Positions 17,564 to 26,689 are shown, counted from the first letter of the stretch. The stretch is DNA of 64,000 bases from Rhizobium sp. BT03 (GCF_030053155.1 NZ_CP125640.1:1736001-1800000); one strand, 5' to 3'. A program made the numbers and translations. Notes: generated by a model not told the origin, from the letters alone.

Positions 17564-19378
17564 ATGTCCGCGCCCAATGCCTTTTTTTCCGAAACGATCC
17601 TGTTGCTCGGCGGAGCGGTGGTCGCCGCGCCGATCTTCAAGAAGCTCGGGCTCGGCACGGTGCTCGGCTATCTCGCCGCCGGCATCGTCATCGGCCCGGT
17701 TTTCCACGGCATCACCGACGGCGAACAGATCCTTGCCGTCGCCGAGCTCGGGGTCGTCTTCCTGCTGTTCATCATCGGGCTGGAATTGAAACCCAGCCGC
17801 CTCTGGCAGATGCGGCGCGATATTTTCGGCCTCGGCACGGCGCAGGTGGTGGTGACCGGCCTGGCGCTGACTGCGCTCGCCTGGTTTTCTGAAGTGCTCG
17901 ACTGGCGCGGCAGCATCGTCGCCGGCTTCGGCCTGGCGCTGTCTTCGACGGCCTTCGCCATGCAGATCCTCGAGGGCGACGCCGACGTCAACACCAGATA
18001 TGGGCAGCGCTCCTTCTCGATGCTGCTGTTCCAGGACCTGGCGATCGTGCCGCTCTTGGCGCTGATCACCGTGCTCGACGGCGGCGGCAAGGGCAACCAT
18101 GCGCCGCTTGCCGATTTCGCGGTCGCCGTCGGCGCGGTCGCGGCGATGGTCGTCGCCGGGCGCTACCTGCTGACGCCGCTCTTCCAGGTCATCGCCCGCA
18201 CCGGCGCCCGTGAGGCGATGATCGCCGCCGCCCTTTTCGTCGTCATGGGATCGGCGAGCCTGATGCAGCTTGCCGGGCTTTCGATGGCGATGGGCGCCTT
18301 CCTCTCCGGCGTGATGCTGGCCGAATCCTCCTATCGGCACGAGTTGGAGGCCGACATCGAGCCTTTCCGCGGCGTGCTGCTCGCCATCTTCTTCATCGCC
18401 GTCGGCCTGTCGCTGCAGCTCGACGTTCTCGCCGACAATGCCCTCTTCGTCATCCTCACCGTGCCGATCGTCATGGCGGTCAAGGCGATCATCATCTACG
18501 GGCTCTGCCGGATTTCGGGGTCTCCGCATGACGATGCGATCCGCATCGCCTTCCTGCTGCCGCAGGGTGGCGAATTCGGTTTCGTGCTGTTTACCGCGGC
18601 TGATGTCACCGGGCTGATGTCGACGAGCACGGCCTCGCTGCTGGTGGCGATCGTGACGCTGTCCATGGCGCTGACGCCGATCGGCGCGGCCCTTTCGAAG
18701 CGGCTGCTCAGCGGCGACGAGCATGAGGAGCTGGACGAGGATTTCGAGGGCGCCGGCGCCGACGTGCTGATGGTCGGCTTCTCCCGTTTCGGCCAGATCG
18801 CCGCGCAGATTCTGCTTGCCGGCGGGCGCAGCGTCACCGTCATCGAATTTTCGGCGGACCGCATCCGCCAAGCCTCCTCTTTCGGCTTCCGCATCTATTT
18901 CGGCGACGGCACCCGCAAGGACGTGCTGCGCTCGGCCGGCATCGACCGGGCAAAGATCGTGCTCGTCTGCACGCAGAAGAAGGAGGTCACCGACAAGGTG
19001 GTGGAGCTGGTGCAGGCGGACTATCCGCACACTAGGCTCTACGTGCGCTCCTACGACCGCATCCATTCGATCGAACTGCGCAACAAGGGCGTCGATTACG
19101 AGCTGCGCGAAACGCTGGAATCCGGCCTGCTGTTCGGGCGGCGGACGCTGGAGGCGCTCGGCGTTTCCGAAGTCGACGCCTATGAGATCGGCGAGGATAT
19201 CCGCAAGCGCGACGAAGCGCGGCTGGTGCTGCAGGTGTCCGAGGGGTTGCAGGCCGGGCGCGACATGCTGTTTTCCCATCCCGTCCGCCCCGAACCGCTG
19301 GTCAAGCCGAAACGCGCCGCCGATCCCTTCGAGGACGATCCGCTGGCGGGAACGGTCGATGCGACGGCGGAGGCCTGA
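17564..19378 (+). CDS. Monovalent cation:proton antiporter-2 (KefB-type) with TrkA-N domain
   Basis: A 604-residue membrane protein starting at ATG 17564 (MSAPNAFFSETILL). Residues 1-385 form a Na/H-exchanger-type domain with about 12 hydrophobic segments and the family motifs LGYLAAGIVIGP, ELGVVFLLFIIGLEL and GFGLALSSTAF. From about 400 a TrkA-N/RCK domain follows (DVLMVGFSRFGQIAAQILL, YFGDGTRKDVLRSAG), which usually binds nucleotide or glutathione derivatives. It probably exports K+ in exchange for H+ during stress. The regulatory partner KefF/KefG is not seen nearby. Confidence 0.93.
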   Translation: MSAPNAFFSETILLLGGAVVAAPIFKKLGLGTVLGYLAAGIVIGPVFHGITDGEQILAVAELGVVFLLFIIGLELKPSRLWQMRRDIFGLGTAQVVVTGLALTALAWFSEVLDWRGSIVAGFGLALSSTAFAMQILEGDADVNTRYGQRSFSMLLFQDLAIVPLLALITVLDGGGKGNHAPLADFAVAVGAVAAMVVAGRYLLTPLFQVIARTGAREAMIAAALFVVMGSASLMQLAGLSMAMGAFLSGVMLAESSYRHELEADIEPFRGVLLAIFFIAVGLSLQLDVLADNALFVILTVPIVMAVKAIIIYGLCRISGSPHDDAIRIAFLLPQGGEFGFVLFTAADVTGLMSTSTASLLVAIVTLSMALTPIGAALSKRLLSGDEHEELDEDFEGAGADVLMVGFSRFGQIAAQILLAGGRSVTVIEFSADRIRQASSFGFRIYFGDGTRKDVLRSAGIDRAKIVLVCTQKKEVTDKVVELVQADYPHTRLYVRSYDRIHSIELRNKGVDYELRETLESGLLFGRRTLEALGVSEVDAYEIGEDIRKRDEARLVLQVSEGLQAGRDMLFSHPVRPEPLVKPKRAADPFEDDPLAGTVDATAEA

Positions 19379-19459
19379 TCGCCGCCTAGCGGTCGGCGAA
19401 ATTGACGCATTGAATATGAACCCGGCGGCGTTTATCAGCGGGCGATCGGAGAGGGACAG

Positions 19460-19867
19460 TTGATCAGACGGGCGAGACAGATCGAGCAATGGGCACTGCG
19501 CATCCTGTGCGCGGCCGCGCTCGTTCTTGTCGGATTCGCCCATCAGGCTCCCAACGCCGCCGCCGGCGATCCCGGTCCGGCTGAATTCGCTGAATATGTG
19601 CTGCCCGATGGAACGCTGCCGACGCTTTGCGTCACCGTCAGCGACAAGGCCGACCAAGGCCAGCACGACAAAACCCATTCGCATGGTTGCGAGGCCTGCC
19701 GGATCGGCGCCTCGACGCTGCTGCCGGCGCCGATGGATGTGGCGGGCGCTCCCATAGGCTTTGCGGTCGCGGTCGAATTGCCGATCCGGGCCGAGGTCTT
19801 TCATCGCCGGCTTTTCCCGCCCAACTCAGGTCCTCGCGCTCCCCCTTCCGATCCGCTCCTGACCTGA
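19460..19867 (+). CDS. DUF2946-like exported Cys/His protein, putative copper-handling
   Basis: A 135-residue protein from TTG 19460, which follows GGAGAGGGACAG. An N-terminal hydrophobic segment (ILCAAALVLVGFAH) is a signal or anchor. A LPTLCVT stretch and an HSHGCEAC cluster (H73, H75, C77, C80) follow, then a short Pro-rich tail. The layout resembles DUF2946-type proteins that occur with copper and TonB genes. It is the first gene of a three-gene rightward set with a PepSY protein and a copper-uptake-associated protein. A similarly laid-out protein is encoded at 42184-42549. The metal assignment is inference. Confidence 0.65.
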   Translation: MIRRARQIEQWALRILCAAALVLVGFAHQAPNAAAGDPGPAEFAEYVLPDGTLPTLCVTVSDKADQGQHDKTHSHGCEACRIGASTLLPAPMDVAGAPIGFAVAVELPIRAEVFHRRLFPPNSGPRAPPSDPLLT

Positions 19868-19955
19868 ACCTCGTGTTGCGGCAGGCGCCGTGACGCGCCT
19901 TCAACGCCGGCTGAACTGCGCTCCCGCAGTCGGCCACGGATACGGATCCATCTTC

Positions 19956-21329
19956 ATGTCGACTATCACTGCCGCCGAACCGGCGCAGCACGCCGCCAGC
20001 GGCGTTTCGCTCTACCGCGCCATCTGGCGCTGGCATTTCTTTGCCGGGCTTCTGGTCATACCCTTCATGCTCAATCTGGCCGTGACCGGATCGCTCTATC
20101 TCTTCAAGGACGAGATCAACAACAGCTTCTTCGGCTACCGTTATACCGTCCAGCCCTCCGGCCAGGCGCTGCCGGCCGAGCGGATCGTGGAAATCGCCGC
20201 TGCCGCGGTGCCGGGCGCGGCCGCAACCTCCTACAAGGAGCCGGCCGGACCTGAGCGATCGGCCATCGTCACCGTCGCCGGCGATGCCGGCGCGACGCTG
20301 GTCTTCGTCAACCCTTACGACGGCAAGGTGCTCGATGTGGTCGGATCGACCGAGGAGTTCAATTACGTCGTCAAGCGCATCCACAGCCTGGCTTATTTCG
20401 GCGGTATAACGAACCGGCTGATCGAGATCACCGGCGGCTTTGCCATGGTGCTCGTCGTCACCGGCATCTATCTCTGGTGGCCGCGCCGGCAGACGGGCGG
20501 CGTCGTCAGCGTGCGGGGAACGCCGGGCCGCCGGGTTTTCTGGCGTGACCTGCATGCGGTGACGGGCGCCTTCGCCGGTGTGCTGATCTTCTTCCTGGCG
20601 ATAACAGGCATGCCGTGGTCGGGCTATTGGGGGGCGAACGCCAATGCCTGGCTGACCGAACACGGACTCGGCTATCCCGTCCAGCTCTGGGACGACGTGC
20701 CGAAATCGCAGAAGGTCACCGAGGACATCCTGCCGAAGAGCGGCTGGATCGTCGAGAAGGCGCCGGTTCCGCTTTCCGATATCGCTAGAGCGCAATCGGC
20801 CAAGCCGATCGGCCTCGACAAAGCCGTGGAGATTGCCAAGCGGCTGGGCATGGCGCCGGGCTTCGATGTGGCCATTCCCTCCGACGAGACGGGCGTCTAT
20901 ACCGCCTCGCTCTATCCCGACGATCTCACCGACGAACGCACCATCCATATCGACCAGTATTCGGGCAAACCGCTGATCGATATCGGCTTCGATCAGTATC
21001 CGTTCCTCGGCAAGGCGATCGAGTGGGGCATCAATGTCCACCAGGGACAGGAATGGGGGCGCTTCAACCAGCTGCTGATGCTCGCAACCTGCCTGGCAAT
21101 TATTCTGAGCTGCGTGACCGGTGTCATCATGTGGTGGAAACGGCGCCCGGCGGGCCGGCTCGGCGTGCCGCCCATGCCGCCAAAGCGCTCGGTCTATTAC
21201 GGCCTGTGGCTGATTACCGGGATCTTTGCCATCGCCTTCCCGATGAGCGGGCTCGCCATCGTCGCCATGATCGCCTTCGACCAGATCGTCGTGCGCTTCG
21301 TGCCCGTGCTGAAACGCGTTCTCGCCTGA
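19956..21329 (+). CDS. PepSY-associated transmembrane protein
   Basis: A 457-residue inner-membrane protein; ATG 19956 (MSTITAAEP) is chosen, with a GTG at 19890 as the alternative. The first membrane segment is WRWHFFAGLLVIPFMLNLAV and is followed by a large periplasmic PepSY region. Further segments are near LIEITGGFAMVLVVTGIYLWW, GVLIFFLAITGMPWSGYW and the C-terminal ITGIFAIAFPMSGLAIVAMI. The family is usually annotated as an iron-regulated or siderophore-utilisation membrane protein, and many members sit with metal-uptake genes. Here it is between a DUF2946-like gene and a copper-uptake-associated gene. Confidence 0.85.
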   Translation: MSTITAAEPAQHAASGVSLYRAIWRWHFFAGLLVIPFMLNLAVTGSLYLFKDEINNSFFGYRYTVQPSGQALPAERIVEIAAAAVPGAAATSYKEPAGPERSAIVTVAGDAGATLVFVNPYDGKVLDVVGSTEEFNYVVKRIHSLAYFGGITNRLIEITGGFAMVLVVTGIYLWWPRRQTGGVVSVRGTPGRRVFWRDLHAVTGAFAGVLIFFLAITGMPWSGYWGANANAWLTEHGLGYPVQLWDDVPKSQKVTEDILPKSGWIVEKAPVPLSDIARAQSAKPIGLDKAVEIAKRLGMAPGFDVAIPSDETGVYTASLYPDDLTDERTIHIDQYSGKPLIDIGFDQYPFLGKAIEWGINVHQGQEWGRFNQLLMLATCLAIILSCVTGVIMWWKRRPAGRLGVPPMPPKRSVYYGLWLITGIFAIAFPMSGLAIVAMIAFDQIVVRFVPVLKRVLA

Positions 21330-21341
21330 GGAGACCAAAAG

Positions 21342-21797
21342 ATGAAGACGATCATTGCTCTTCTTGCCTGCGTGTTGCTCGCATCCATGGCCTCCGCAGA
21401 CGACGATCCGCAGCAGGCGATCCCGGCCAGGCTGAAGCTGATGTTCGAAACGGCGGACAAGCCCCTGGACCTCACGCCGGTCGTCGCCGTTCAGGCCGAT
21501 TGGGCGATCGTCGGCTGGCGCCAGGACGGGCGCGGCGGACGCGCCCTGATGAAAAAGGCGCATCATGGCTGGAACATCTATCTCTGCAGCGGCGACAGTC
21601 TGAAGGATGCCGGTACGCTGGAGAAGATCGGGCTTTCCGCAAATGACGCGGCCGCGCTGGCTGCGAAACTGCGGGATGCCGAGGCGAACATCGATTCCTC
21701 CACGCTTGCACTGCTCTCTAGCTTCGAGGGCACGGTCATGCTGATGAACGAGGCATCGAATGACGCGGGCGGCGGCCATGAGGGCCACGCCCAGTAG
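21342..21797 (+). CDS. Putative copper uptake system-associated periplasmic protein
   Basis: A 151-residue exported protein with signal peptide MKTIIALLACVLLASMASA. The core features are VQADWAIVGWRQDGRGGRAL, HGWNIYLCSGDSLKDA and the His-rich end GGGHEGHAQ. This pattern matches a family commonly named copper uptake system-associated protein; I recognise it from the motif, not a search. Its start is 12 bases after the PepSY gene stop, with GAGG just before, so the three genes 19460-21797 form an operon. The C-terminal His residues may bind metal. It converges with the patatin gene, four bases away. Confidence 0.6.
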   Translation: MKTIIALLACVLLASMASADDDPQQAIPARLKLMFETADKPLDLTPVVAVQADWAIVGWRQDGRGGRALMKKAHHGWNIYLCSGDSLKDAGTLEKIGLSANDAAALAAKLRDAEANIDSSTLALLSSFEGTVMLMNEASNDAGGGHEGHAQ

Positions 21798-21801
21798 CGC
21801 T

Positions 21802-22683
21802 TCAGCGCTTCAGCCGCGCTTCGATTTCCCGGTCGAGGGCGAATTTCAGCTCGTCCTTGACGCCGGCGGACATGGCCAGGACCTCGCGGGCCTTGAGAAA
21901 ATCCATGACGCCGGTGCGGCCGACGGCCGGGCGCAGGAAGATATGCGGCTGGCAGAGCTTCAGCTTCAGCGTGATCGCCGTCTGCATCATCAGCTGGCCG
22001 GAGCCGAAGATGCTCTCCATGCGGTTCGGAATATGGGTGCCGTCGCCTTCCGGCGCGCCGACGACATCGATGCCGACGACGATATCGGCAAGATCCATCA
22101 GCGGTTCATAGGGCACCGGATTGCTGATACCGCCGTCGATCATCACCCGGCCGCGCAGGCGCACCGGCATGAAGACGGCAGGGATAGCGGAAGAAGCGGC
22201 AAGCGCCGGAAACAGCTCGCCTTCTTCGATGATGACTTCGTTCTGCCCGTAATAATCCGTGGTGATGACCTTCATCGGCACCAGCAGATCCTCGAAGCGG
22301 GCCGGCAACTCGGCCGGCAGAAAGGCTTTCAGGATCCGCTCCAGATTGAACTGGCCGATGCGGATGCCCTTGGCCACCGCATCGCGCACCGTCGCCGGCC
22401 GCAGGCCCCAGATGCGGGCGACGACCGCCGTCTTGTTGCCGACGGTCGTCAGCGCATGTTCGCGGATTTCGGCCCCCGACATGCCGGCAGCCATGCCGGC
22501 CCCCATGATCGCGCCCATCGACGAACCCGATATCGCCACCGGGCGGATGCCGAGTTCGTCGAGCGTCTCGATGATATGGATGTGGGCAAGTCCGCGCGCG
22601 CCACCGCCGCCGAAAGCGACGGCGACCGTCGGAAGGTCGCTGATCGCAGGCAGTTTCGGGCTGATAATCTCTGCCTGCTGCAC
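21802..22683 (-). CDS. Patatin-like phospholipase family protein (RssA-like)
   Basis: A 293-residue soluble protein with the patatin catalytic dyad: oxyanion loop GGGGAR at 25-30, nucleophile GSSMG at 53-57 (Ser55) and IDGG with Asp183. RssA-like bacterial patatins are predicted lipid acyl hydrolases; their natural substrates are mostly unknown. It lies 12 bases downstream of rsmD, in the same direction, and may be cotranscribed. Confidence 0.9.
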   Translation of the reverse strand: MQQAEIISPKLPAISDLPTVAVAFGGGGARGLAHIHIIETLDELGIRPVAISGSSMGAIMGAGMAAGMSGAEIREHALTTVGNKTAVVARIWGLRPATVRDAVAKGIRIGQFNLERILKAFLPAELPARFEDLLVPMKVITTDYYGQNEVIIEEGELFPALAASSAIPAVFMPVRLRGRVMIDGGISNPVPYEPLMDLADIVVGIDVVGAPEGDGTHIPNRMESIFGSGQLMMQTAITLKLKLCQPHIFLRPAVGRTGVMDFLKAREVLAMSAGVKDELKFALDREIEARLKR

Positions 22684-22695
22684 GCCCGCCCCCGC

Positions 22696-23256
22696 TTATT
22701 GCGGCTGATACCGGAAGAAATGCACCCTCGTATCGCCAAAGATGCGGCTTTCCAGGAAAACATAAGAAGGATGCACGGAAACGACAATATCGGCGCGTTC
22801 TTCGAGCACCGCGATCGCGCCGGGCCTGAGCCAGCCGCCCTGGGCGGCCGCCGCCATCGCCTTTTCGCCGAGGCCCTTGCCATAGGGCGGGTCGGCAAAC
22901 AGCACATCGAAAGCTTCGAGATTGCCGACGCTGCCGAGATCGGTCGCATCGCGGCGCAGGATGCGGGTGCGGCCGTGCAGGCCGAGCGCATCGATGTTTT
23001 CCCAGAGCAGCGCCCTGCCCTCGACGCTGTTTTCGACGAAGAGCGCATGACGACAGCCGCGCGACACGGCTTCGAGGCCGACGGCGCCGGTTCCGGCAAA
23101 AAGGTCGAGAATCCGGGTGCCATCGACGCACTCAGGATAGGCATGGCTCAATATATTGAACAGGCTCTCGCGCGTCCGGTCGGCAGTCGGCCGGATCTCG
23201 TTGGATTTTGGCACGGCGAGAGGCCGTCCGCGAAATTCACCGCCGACGATCCGCAC
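22696..23256 (-). CDS. rsmD: 16S rRNA (guanine(966)-N2)-methyltransferase RsmD
   Basis: A 186-residue class I methyltransferase that methylates G966 of 16S rRNA in the assembled 30S subunit. The motifs are RPTADRTRESLFNIL near the N-terminus, the SAM-binding DLFAGTGAVG at 51-60 and the catalytic DPPYG at 122-126. Its start overlaps the end of the upstream pseudouridine synthase gene by 20 bases, so the two rRNA-modification genes are coupled. Confidence 0.95.
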   Translation of the reverse strand: MRIVGGEFRGRPLAVPKSNEIRPTADRTRESLFNILSHAYPECVDGTRILDLFAGTGAVGLEAVSRGCRHALFVENSVEGRALLWENIDALGLHGRTRILRRDATDLGSVGNLEAFDVLFADPPYGKGLGEKAMAAAAQGGWLRPGAIAVLEERADIVVSVHPSYVFLESRIFGDTRVHFFRYQPQ

Positions 23257-25267
23257 CGCGCGTCATTCCCTTTCCTTTTCCACCACCTCTGGACGGCCCG
23301 CCCGCGGGCCTGTCGCCGCCCGGTCTGTCGCCGCCTGATTTGGCGTCCTTCGGCTTACCGGAAAAATTCTTGGCCGCGCCCGGCTTGGCGCCAAAGCCCT
23401 TGCCGCGCGGCTTATCGCCCGAAGGCCGGCCGCCCGCAGATTTGTCGCCGAAGGATTTCTCGCCACGCGGACGCTCGGAGCGGCCTTCGCCGGCAAAACT
23501 TCTGGCTGCGCGCGGACGTTCATCACCGTCGTCGCGCGGCCTGCGTTGACCCCGCGGCTTATCGCCGAAGGAGCGGTCGCCACGCGAAGGACGATCCCCG
23601 AAAGGCCGGTCACCGCGCGGACGCTCCGAACGGGCCTCACCGGTGGAGGATCTGGCGGCACGAGGGCGTTCGTCACCATCGCCACGCGGTTTGCGATCCC
23701 CGCGCGGCTTGTCGCCGAAGGGCCGGTCGCCACGCGAGGGACGATCACCGAAAGGCCGATCGCCGCGCGGACGCTCGGGACGGCCTTCACCGGCAGAGCT
23801 TCTGCTACGCGGACGTTCGTCACCCCCTTCACGGGGTCTGCGGTCGCCGCGGGCCGCGCGGTCACCAAAACCGCGCTCTTCACGGCCCGGACGATCCCCG
23901 AACGGACGCTTGCGGCCGCGGCCTTCGCCTTCATCCTTGCGATTGGGCTGCTCGCTCGAGCGGATCCATTCGCCGTCCTCTTCGCGCACCCGATTGATCT
24001 GTGTGCGCGGGCGATCCTCGATATGGTGGGAACCGGTGCTTTTTGCCGGCACCTGCTCGCCGCGCCGGCGCGCGGTCTGCTCATTCTTGGCAGCTTTCGC
24101 CGCAGCTTTTTCGCCGAGCGGCCGGGCGCCCGGCGCCATCCAGACATTGGCGCTGCGGCGCTGGCCGAGCGGCTGGGGACGTTTCGGCTTGTCGTCGTCG
24201 AAGCGGCCGCCATCGCGGCGGTCGTCATCTCTACGCCCGCCACCGCGGCGATCGTCGCGCTTGGTATCGAGGCGGCTCAGCGCCCGTTCGCGCTTGTCCT
24301 CGTCGCGGCGCGGACGCTGCTCGCGCCTTTCCGGTACTGGGGCTTCAGCCTCTTCCTCGGCGGCAACCGCCGGCGCGTTATAGATCGGCGCATCGAAATT
24401 CGCCTTGGCTTCCTCGATCAGGCGCGGGCCGAGCTGGTCGCGAAGCGTGCGGCCGCGCACTTCGATGACATGGCCTTCCGGTAAGTCGCCGAGCTGGAAC
24501 GGGCCGTAGGAGATGCGGATCAGACGATTGACGTCGAGGCCGAGCGCGCCCATCACGTTCTTGATTTCGCGGTTCTTGCCTTCGCGAAGACCCATGGTGA
24601 TCCAGACGTTCGAGCCCTGCGTGCGGTCGAGCGTCGCCTCGATCGAACCGTAGAGCACGCCGTCGACGGCAATGCCGTCCTTCAGCTTGTCGAGAGCGTC
24701 CTGATCGATGTCGCCATGGGCGCGGACACGGTAGCGGCGCAGCCAGCCGGTCGCCGGCAGCTCGAGCGCACGGGCAAGACCGCCGTCATTGGTCAGCAGC
24801 AGCAGGCCTTCGGTGTTGATATCGAGACGGCCGATCGACATGACGCGCGGCAGTTCTTCCGGCAGGTTGTCGAAGACGGTCGCGCGGCCTTCCGGATCGG
24901 CATTGGTGGTCACCAGCCCGGCCGGCTTGTGATAGAGCCACAGCCTGGTGCGCTCAATGCCGCGGATCGGCACGCCGTCGACCTCGATGCGATCGGCCAG
25001 CGTGACGTTGACGACCGGAGTGTCGAGAACCGCGCCGTTCAGCGTCACGCGGCCTTCCATGATCATGCGCTCGATGTCGCGGCGGGAGGCGACGCCGGCG
25101 CGCGCCATCACCTTGGAAATGCGTTCGGCCTTGGCCTCGCCTTCGGTCTCGGCCGCGATCGCAGCCTTTGCCGGCTTCACGCCGCCCGACTTCGCGCCGG
25201 CCTTCGGCCTGTCGTCGCGTGAAAAGGGCTTTGCGCCCGGGCGTTTTGGCTTGTCTTTGGGTGTCAT
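23237..25267 (-). CDS. RluB-type rRNA pseudouridine synthase with long repetitive Arg-rich tail
   Basis: A 676-residue protein. An S4 RNA-binding domain (about 48-105: ERISKVMARAGVASRRDIER) is followed by the RsuA/RluB catalytic domain (about 106-285) with the catalytic Asp149 in GRLDINTEG. It probably makes a pseudouridine in 23S or 16S rRNA; RluB of E. coli is about 290 residues. The remaining ~380 residues are a disordered Arg/Gly/Asp/Pro tail. Its C-terminal half has three to four copies of a 49-residue unit built on GDRPFGDRPSRGDRPFGDK. The tail may bind RNA non-specifically. It is coupled to rsmD and diverges from tadA. Confidence 0.9.
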   Translation of the reverse strand: MTPKDKPKRPGAKPFSRDDRPKAGAKSGGVKPAKAAIAAETEGEAKAERISKVMARAGVASRRDIERMIMEGRVTLNGAVLDTPVVNVTLADRIEVDGVPIRGIERTRLWLYHKPAGLVTTNADPEGRATVFDNLPEELPRVMSIGRLDINTEGLLLLTNDGGLARALELPATGWLRRYRVRAHGDIDQDALDKLKDGIAVDGVLYGSIEATLDRTQGSNVWITMGLREGKNREIKNVMGALGLDVNRLIRISYGPFQLGDLPEGHVIEVRGRTLRDQLGPRLIEEAKANFDAPIYNAPAVAAEEEAEAPVPERREQRPRRDEDKRERALSRLDTKRDDRRGGGRRDDDRRDGGRFDDDKPKRPQPLGQRRSANVWMAPGARPLGEKAAAKAAKNEQTARRRGEQVPAKSTGSHHIEDRPRTQINRVREEDGEWIRSSEQPNRKDEGEGRGRKRPFGDRPGREERGFGDRAARGDRRPREGGDERPRSRSSAGEGRPERPRGDRPFGDRPSRGDRPFGDKPRGDRKPRGDGDERPRAARSSTGEARSERPRGDRPFGDRPSRGDRSFGDKPRGQRRPRDDGDERPRAARSFAGEGRSERPRGEKSFGDKSAGGRPSGDKPRGKGFGAKPGAAKNFSGKPKDAKSGGDRPGGDRPAGGPSRGGGKGKGMTRGADRRR
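23440..23880 (-). repeat. In-frame 147-bp tandem repeats in the pseudouridine synthase tail
   Basis: At the protein level a 49-residue unit (GDERPR, then S/G-rich, ERPRGDRPFGDRPSRGDRPFGDK, then R-rich) is repeated about three times with a degenerate fourth copy. At the DNA level the units are imperfect but in phase, so copy number may vary without a frameshift. Confidence 0.75.
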
Positions 25268-25339
25268 TTGTTGTTTGCCTGCCTTTTGGGCCTGTCTATC
25301 AGGTCACGCATCTGCGGTTAAGTGGAAATTCGTGCGATC

Positions 25340-25795
25340 GTGAAGACAAATCGTTTCATGGAAATGGCGCTCGAAGAGGCGCGTGCCGCCGGAGAACGCG
25401 GCGAGGTGCCGATCGGCGCCGTCGTAGTCATCGACGATATCGCCGTTTCACGCTCGGGAAACCGCACACGCGAGCTCAATGACGTGACCGCACATGCCGA
25501 AATCGCCGCAATCCGGCTGGCCTGCGAAGCGCTCGGACAGGAGCGCCTTGTTGGCGCCGATCTCTATGTGACGCTCGAGCCTTGCACCATGTGCGCGGCA
25601 GCCATCTCGTTTGCGCGTATCCGCAGGCTCTATTACGGCGCCGAAGACCCGAAGGGCGGCGGCGTCGACAATGGCGTGCGATTTTACGCGCAGCCGACCT
25701 GTCACCACGCCCCGGAGGTCTATTCCGGCTTCAACGAGGTGCAATCGGCGGAGATAATGCGGACGTTTTTTTCGCAGAAAAGAGAAGTGCCGTAG
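25340..25795 (+). CDS. tadA: tRNA-specific adenosine deaminase TadA
   Basis: A 151-residue deaminase that converts A34 to inosine in the anticodon of tRNA-Arg(ACG). The zinc ligands are visible: HAE (H52, catalytic E54) and PCTMC (C82, C85). The family feature RFMEMALEEARAAGERGEVPIGAV starts close to the N-terminus. I favour GTG 25340 (MKTNRFMEM); GTG 25322 and ATG 25358 are alternatives. It diverges from the pseudouridine synthase gene, with a gap of only about 70 bases. Confidence 0.95.
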   Translation: MKTNRFMEMALEEARAAGERGEVPIGAVVVIDDIAVSRSGNRTRELNDVTAHAEIAAIRLACEALGQERLVGADLYVTLEPCTMCAAAISFARIRRLYYGAEDPKGGGVDNGVRFYAQPTCHHAPEVYSGFNEVQSAEIMRTFFSQKREVP

Positions 25796-25836
25796 CCTGA
25801 GGCGCGTCGCCATCTTCGACTGTCGCGCTCGTAACT

Positions 25837-26010
25837 GCCCCTCACCCTAACCCTTGCCGGGTCGAGCCATGGGTCTCGACCCGTCCTGCGGACCCCCGTA
25901 AACGGGGCGAGGGGACGTGCCCTGCGAGATGGTGGCGAGGGACGGAGAGGTTGCGGCATATCCCCTTCGCCCCGCAAGCGGGGAGAAGGTGCCGGCAGGC
26001 GGATGAGGGG
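25837..26010. repeat. Intergenic palindromic repeat (CCCCTCACCC...GATGAGGGG family), copy 1
   Basis: The element begins CCCCTCACCCTAACCC and ends GGCGGATGAGGGG, so its ends are roughly complementary. It contains CTTCGCCCCG-CAA-GCGGGGAGAAG. It matches the element at 36067-36202 closely (shared GAGGGGACGTGCCCTGCGAGA), and its right half matches 39475-39520. There is no reading frame of interest in it. Confidence 0.8.
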
Positions 26011-26059
26011 CTGGCCTCGCCGGTCTCCTGGGGCGGCGCCTCAGCGGCTAGACAAGCCG

Positions 26060-26689
26060 CTATTGCAGGAAGTTCCACCACTGCTTGCCGCTATTGGCGA
26101 TCGCCGCGTCCTTCTTGCGCTTCTTCTGCTTCTTCAGCTCGGGCTCGCCGACATCGTCGAGCTTTGCCGGGTCGTCGACGGTGCGGTAGCCGGGCGGCGG
26201 GTCGGAAATATAACGGCGCTGATCGACGTAGGAGCCCTTCTGCAGGGCGCGGGCTTCGCGATAGGCCTTGGTCTGGGCTTCCGTCGTGCGCCGGCCGCCT
26301 TCGATGGCGGAGCTTGCCAGCGGCGAGCGGTAGTTCGGATTGTCGGAATTGGCGTCGGCCTCGGAAACCAGGCGGGCGCGGGTTTCCTCGGGCGATTCAA
26401 TCCATTGCGGATTGTCCTTGTTGGCGACCGTCGGCTGCGGCGCCACAAGGGTCTCCCTCTGCGCCTGGGCCGGCAGCACGAGCGTCGGGCGCGGCGTGTA
26501 CTTGACACCCTTGTTCTTCGGGTCGGGCCCGGTCAGCGACACGGACTGGCCGAGGTCGTCGGTCAGCTGCTCCATGGCTGTTTTGTCGGTGCCGTAGGTC
26601 GGGCTGCTGGCGCAGCTGGACACCAGGGAGCATCCCGCCATGACAACAGACAGGCAGGCGCCCATACGGAACCAATGCGTTGCGAACAT
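26060..26689 (-). CDS. Predicted lipoprotein of unknown function
   Basis: A 209-residue protein starting at ATG 26689, which is preceded by GGAAGGGTTTTC. A signal sequence ends in a lipobox-like VMAGC (about residue 19), with a second possible lipidation Cys in LVSSC. The rest is hydrophilic: a Thr/Pro-rich part, an ERE/AQTKAYREARAL stretch, DPPPGYRTVDDP and a Lys-rich run before WWNFLQ. No domain is recognised. It is likely anchored to the outer membrane. It lies 131 bases downstream of ileS in the opposite orientation to tadA. Confidence 0.75.
   Translation of the reverse strand: MFATHWFRMGACLSVVMAGCSLVSSCASSPTYGTDKTAMEQLTDDLGQSVSLTGPDPKNKGVKYTPRPTLVLPAQAQRETLVAPQPTVANKDNPQWIESPEETRARLVSEADANSDNPNYRSPLASSAIEGGRRTTEAQTKAYREARALQKGSYVDQRRYISDPPPGYRTVDDPAKLDDVGEPELKKQKKRKKDAAIANSGKQWWNFLQ

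Noticed and set aside
23440..23880. Regular repeats that could be read as a CRISPR-like array
   Set aside because: The repeats are in frame, encode the tail of the pseudouridine synthase, are not separated by unique spacers and have no cas genes nearby.
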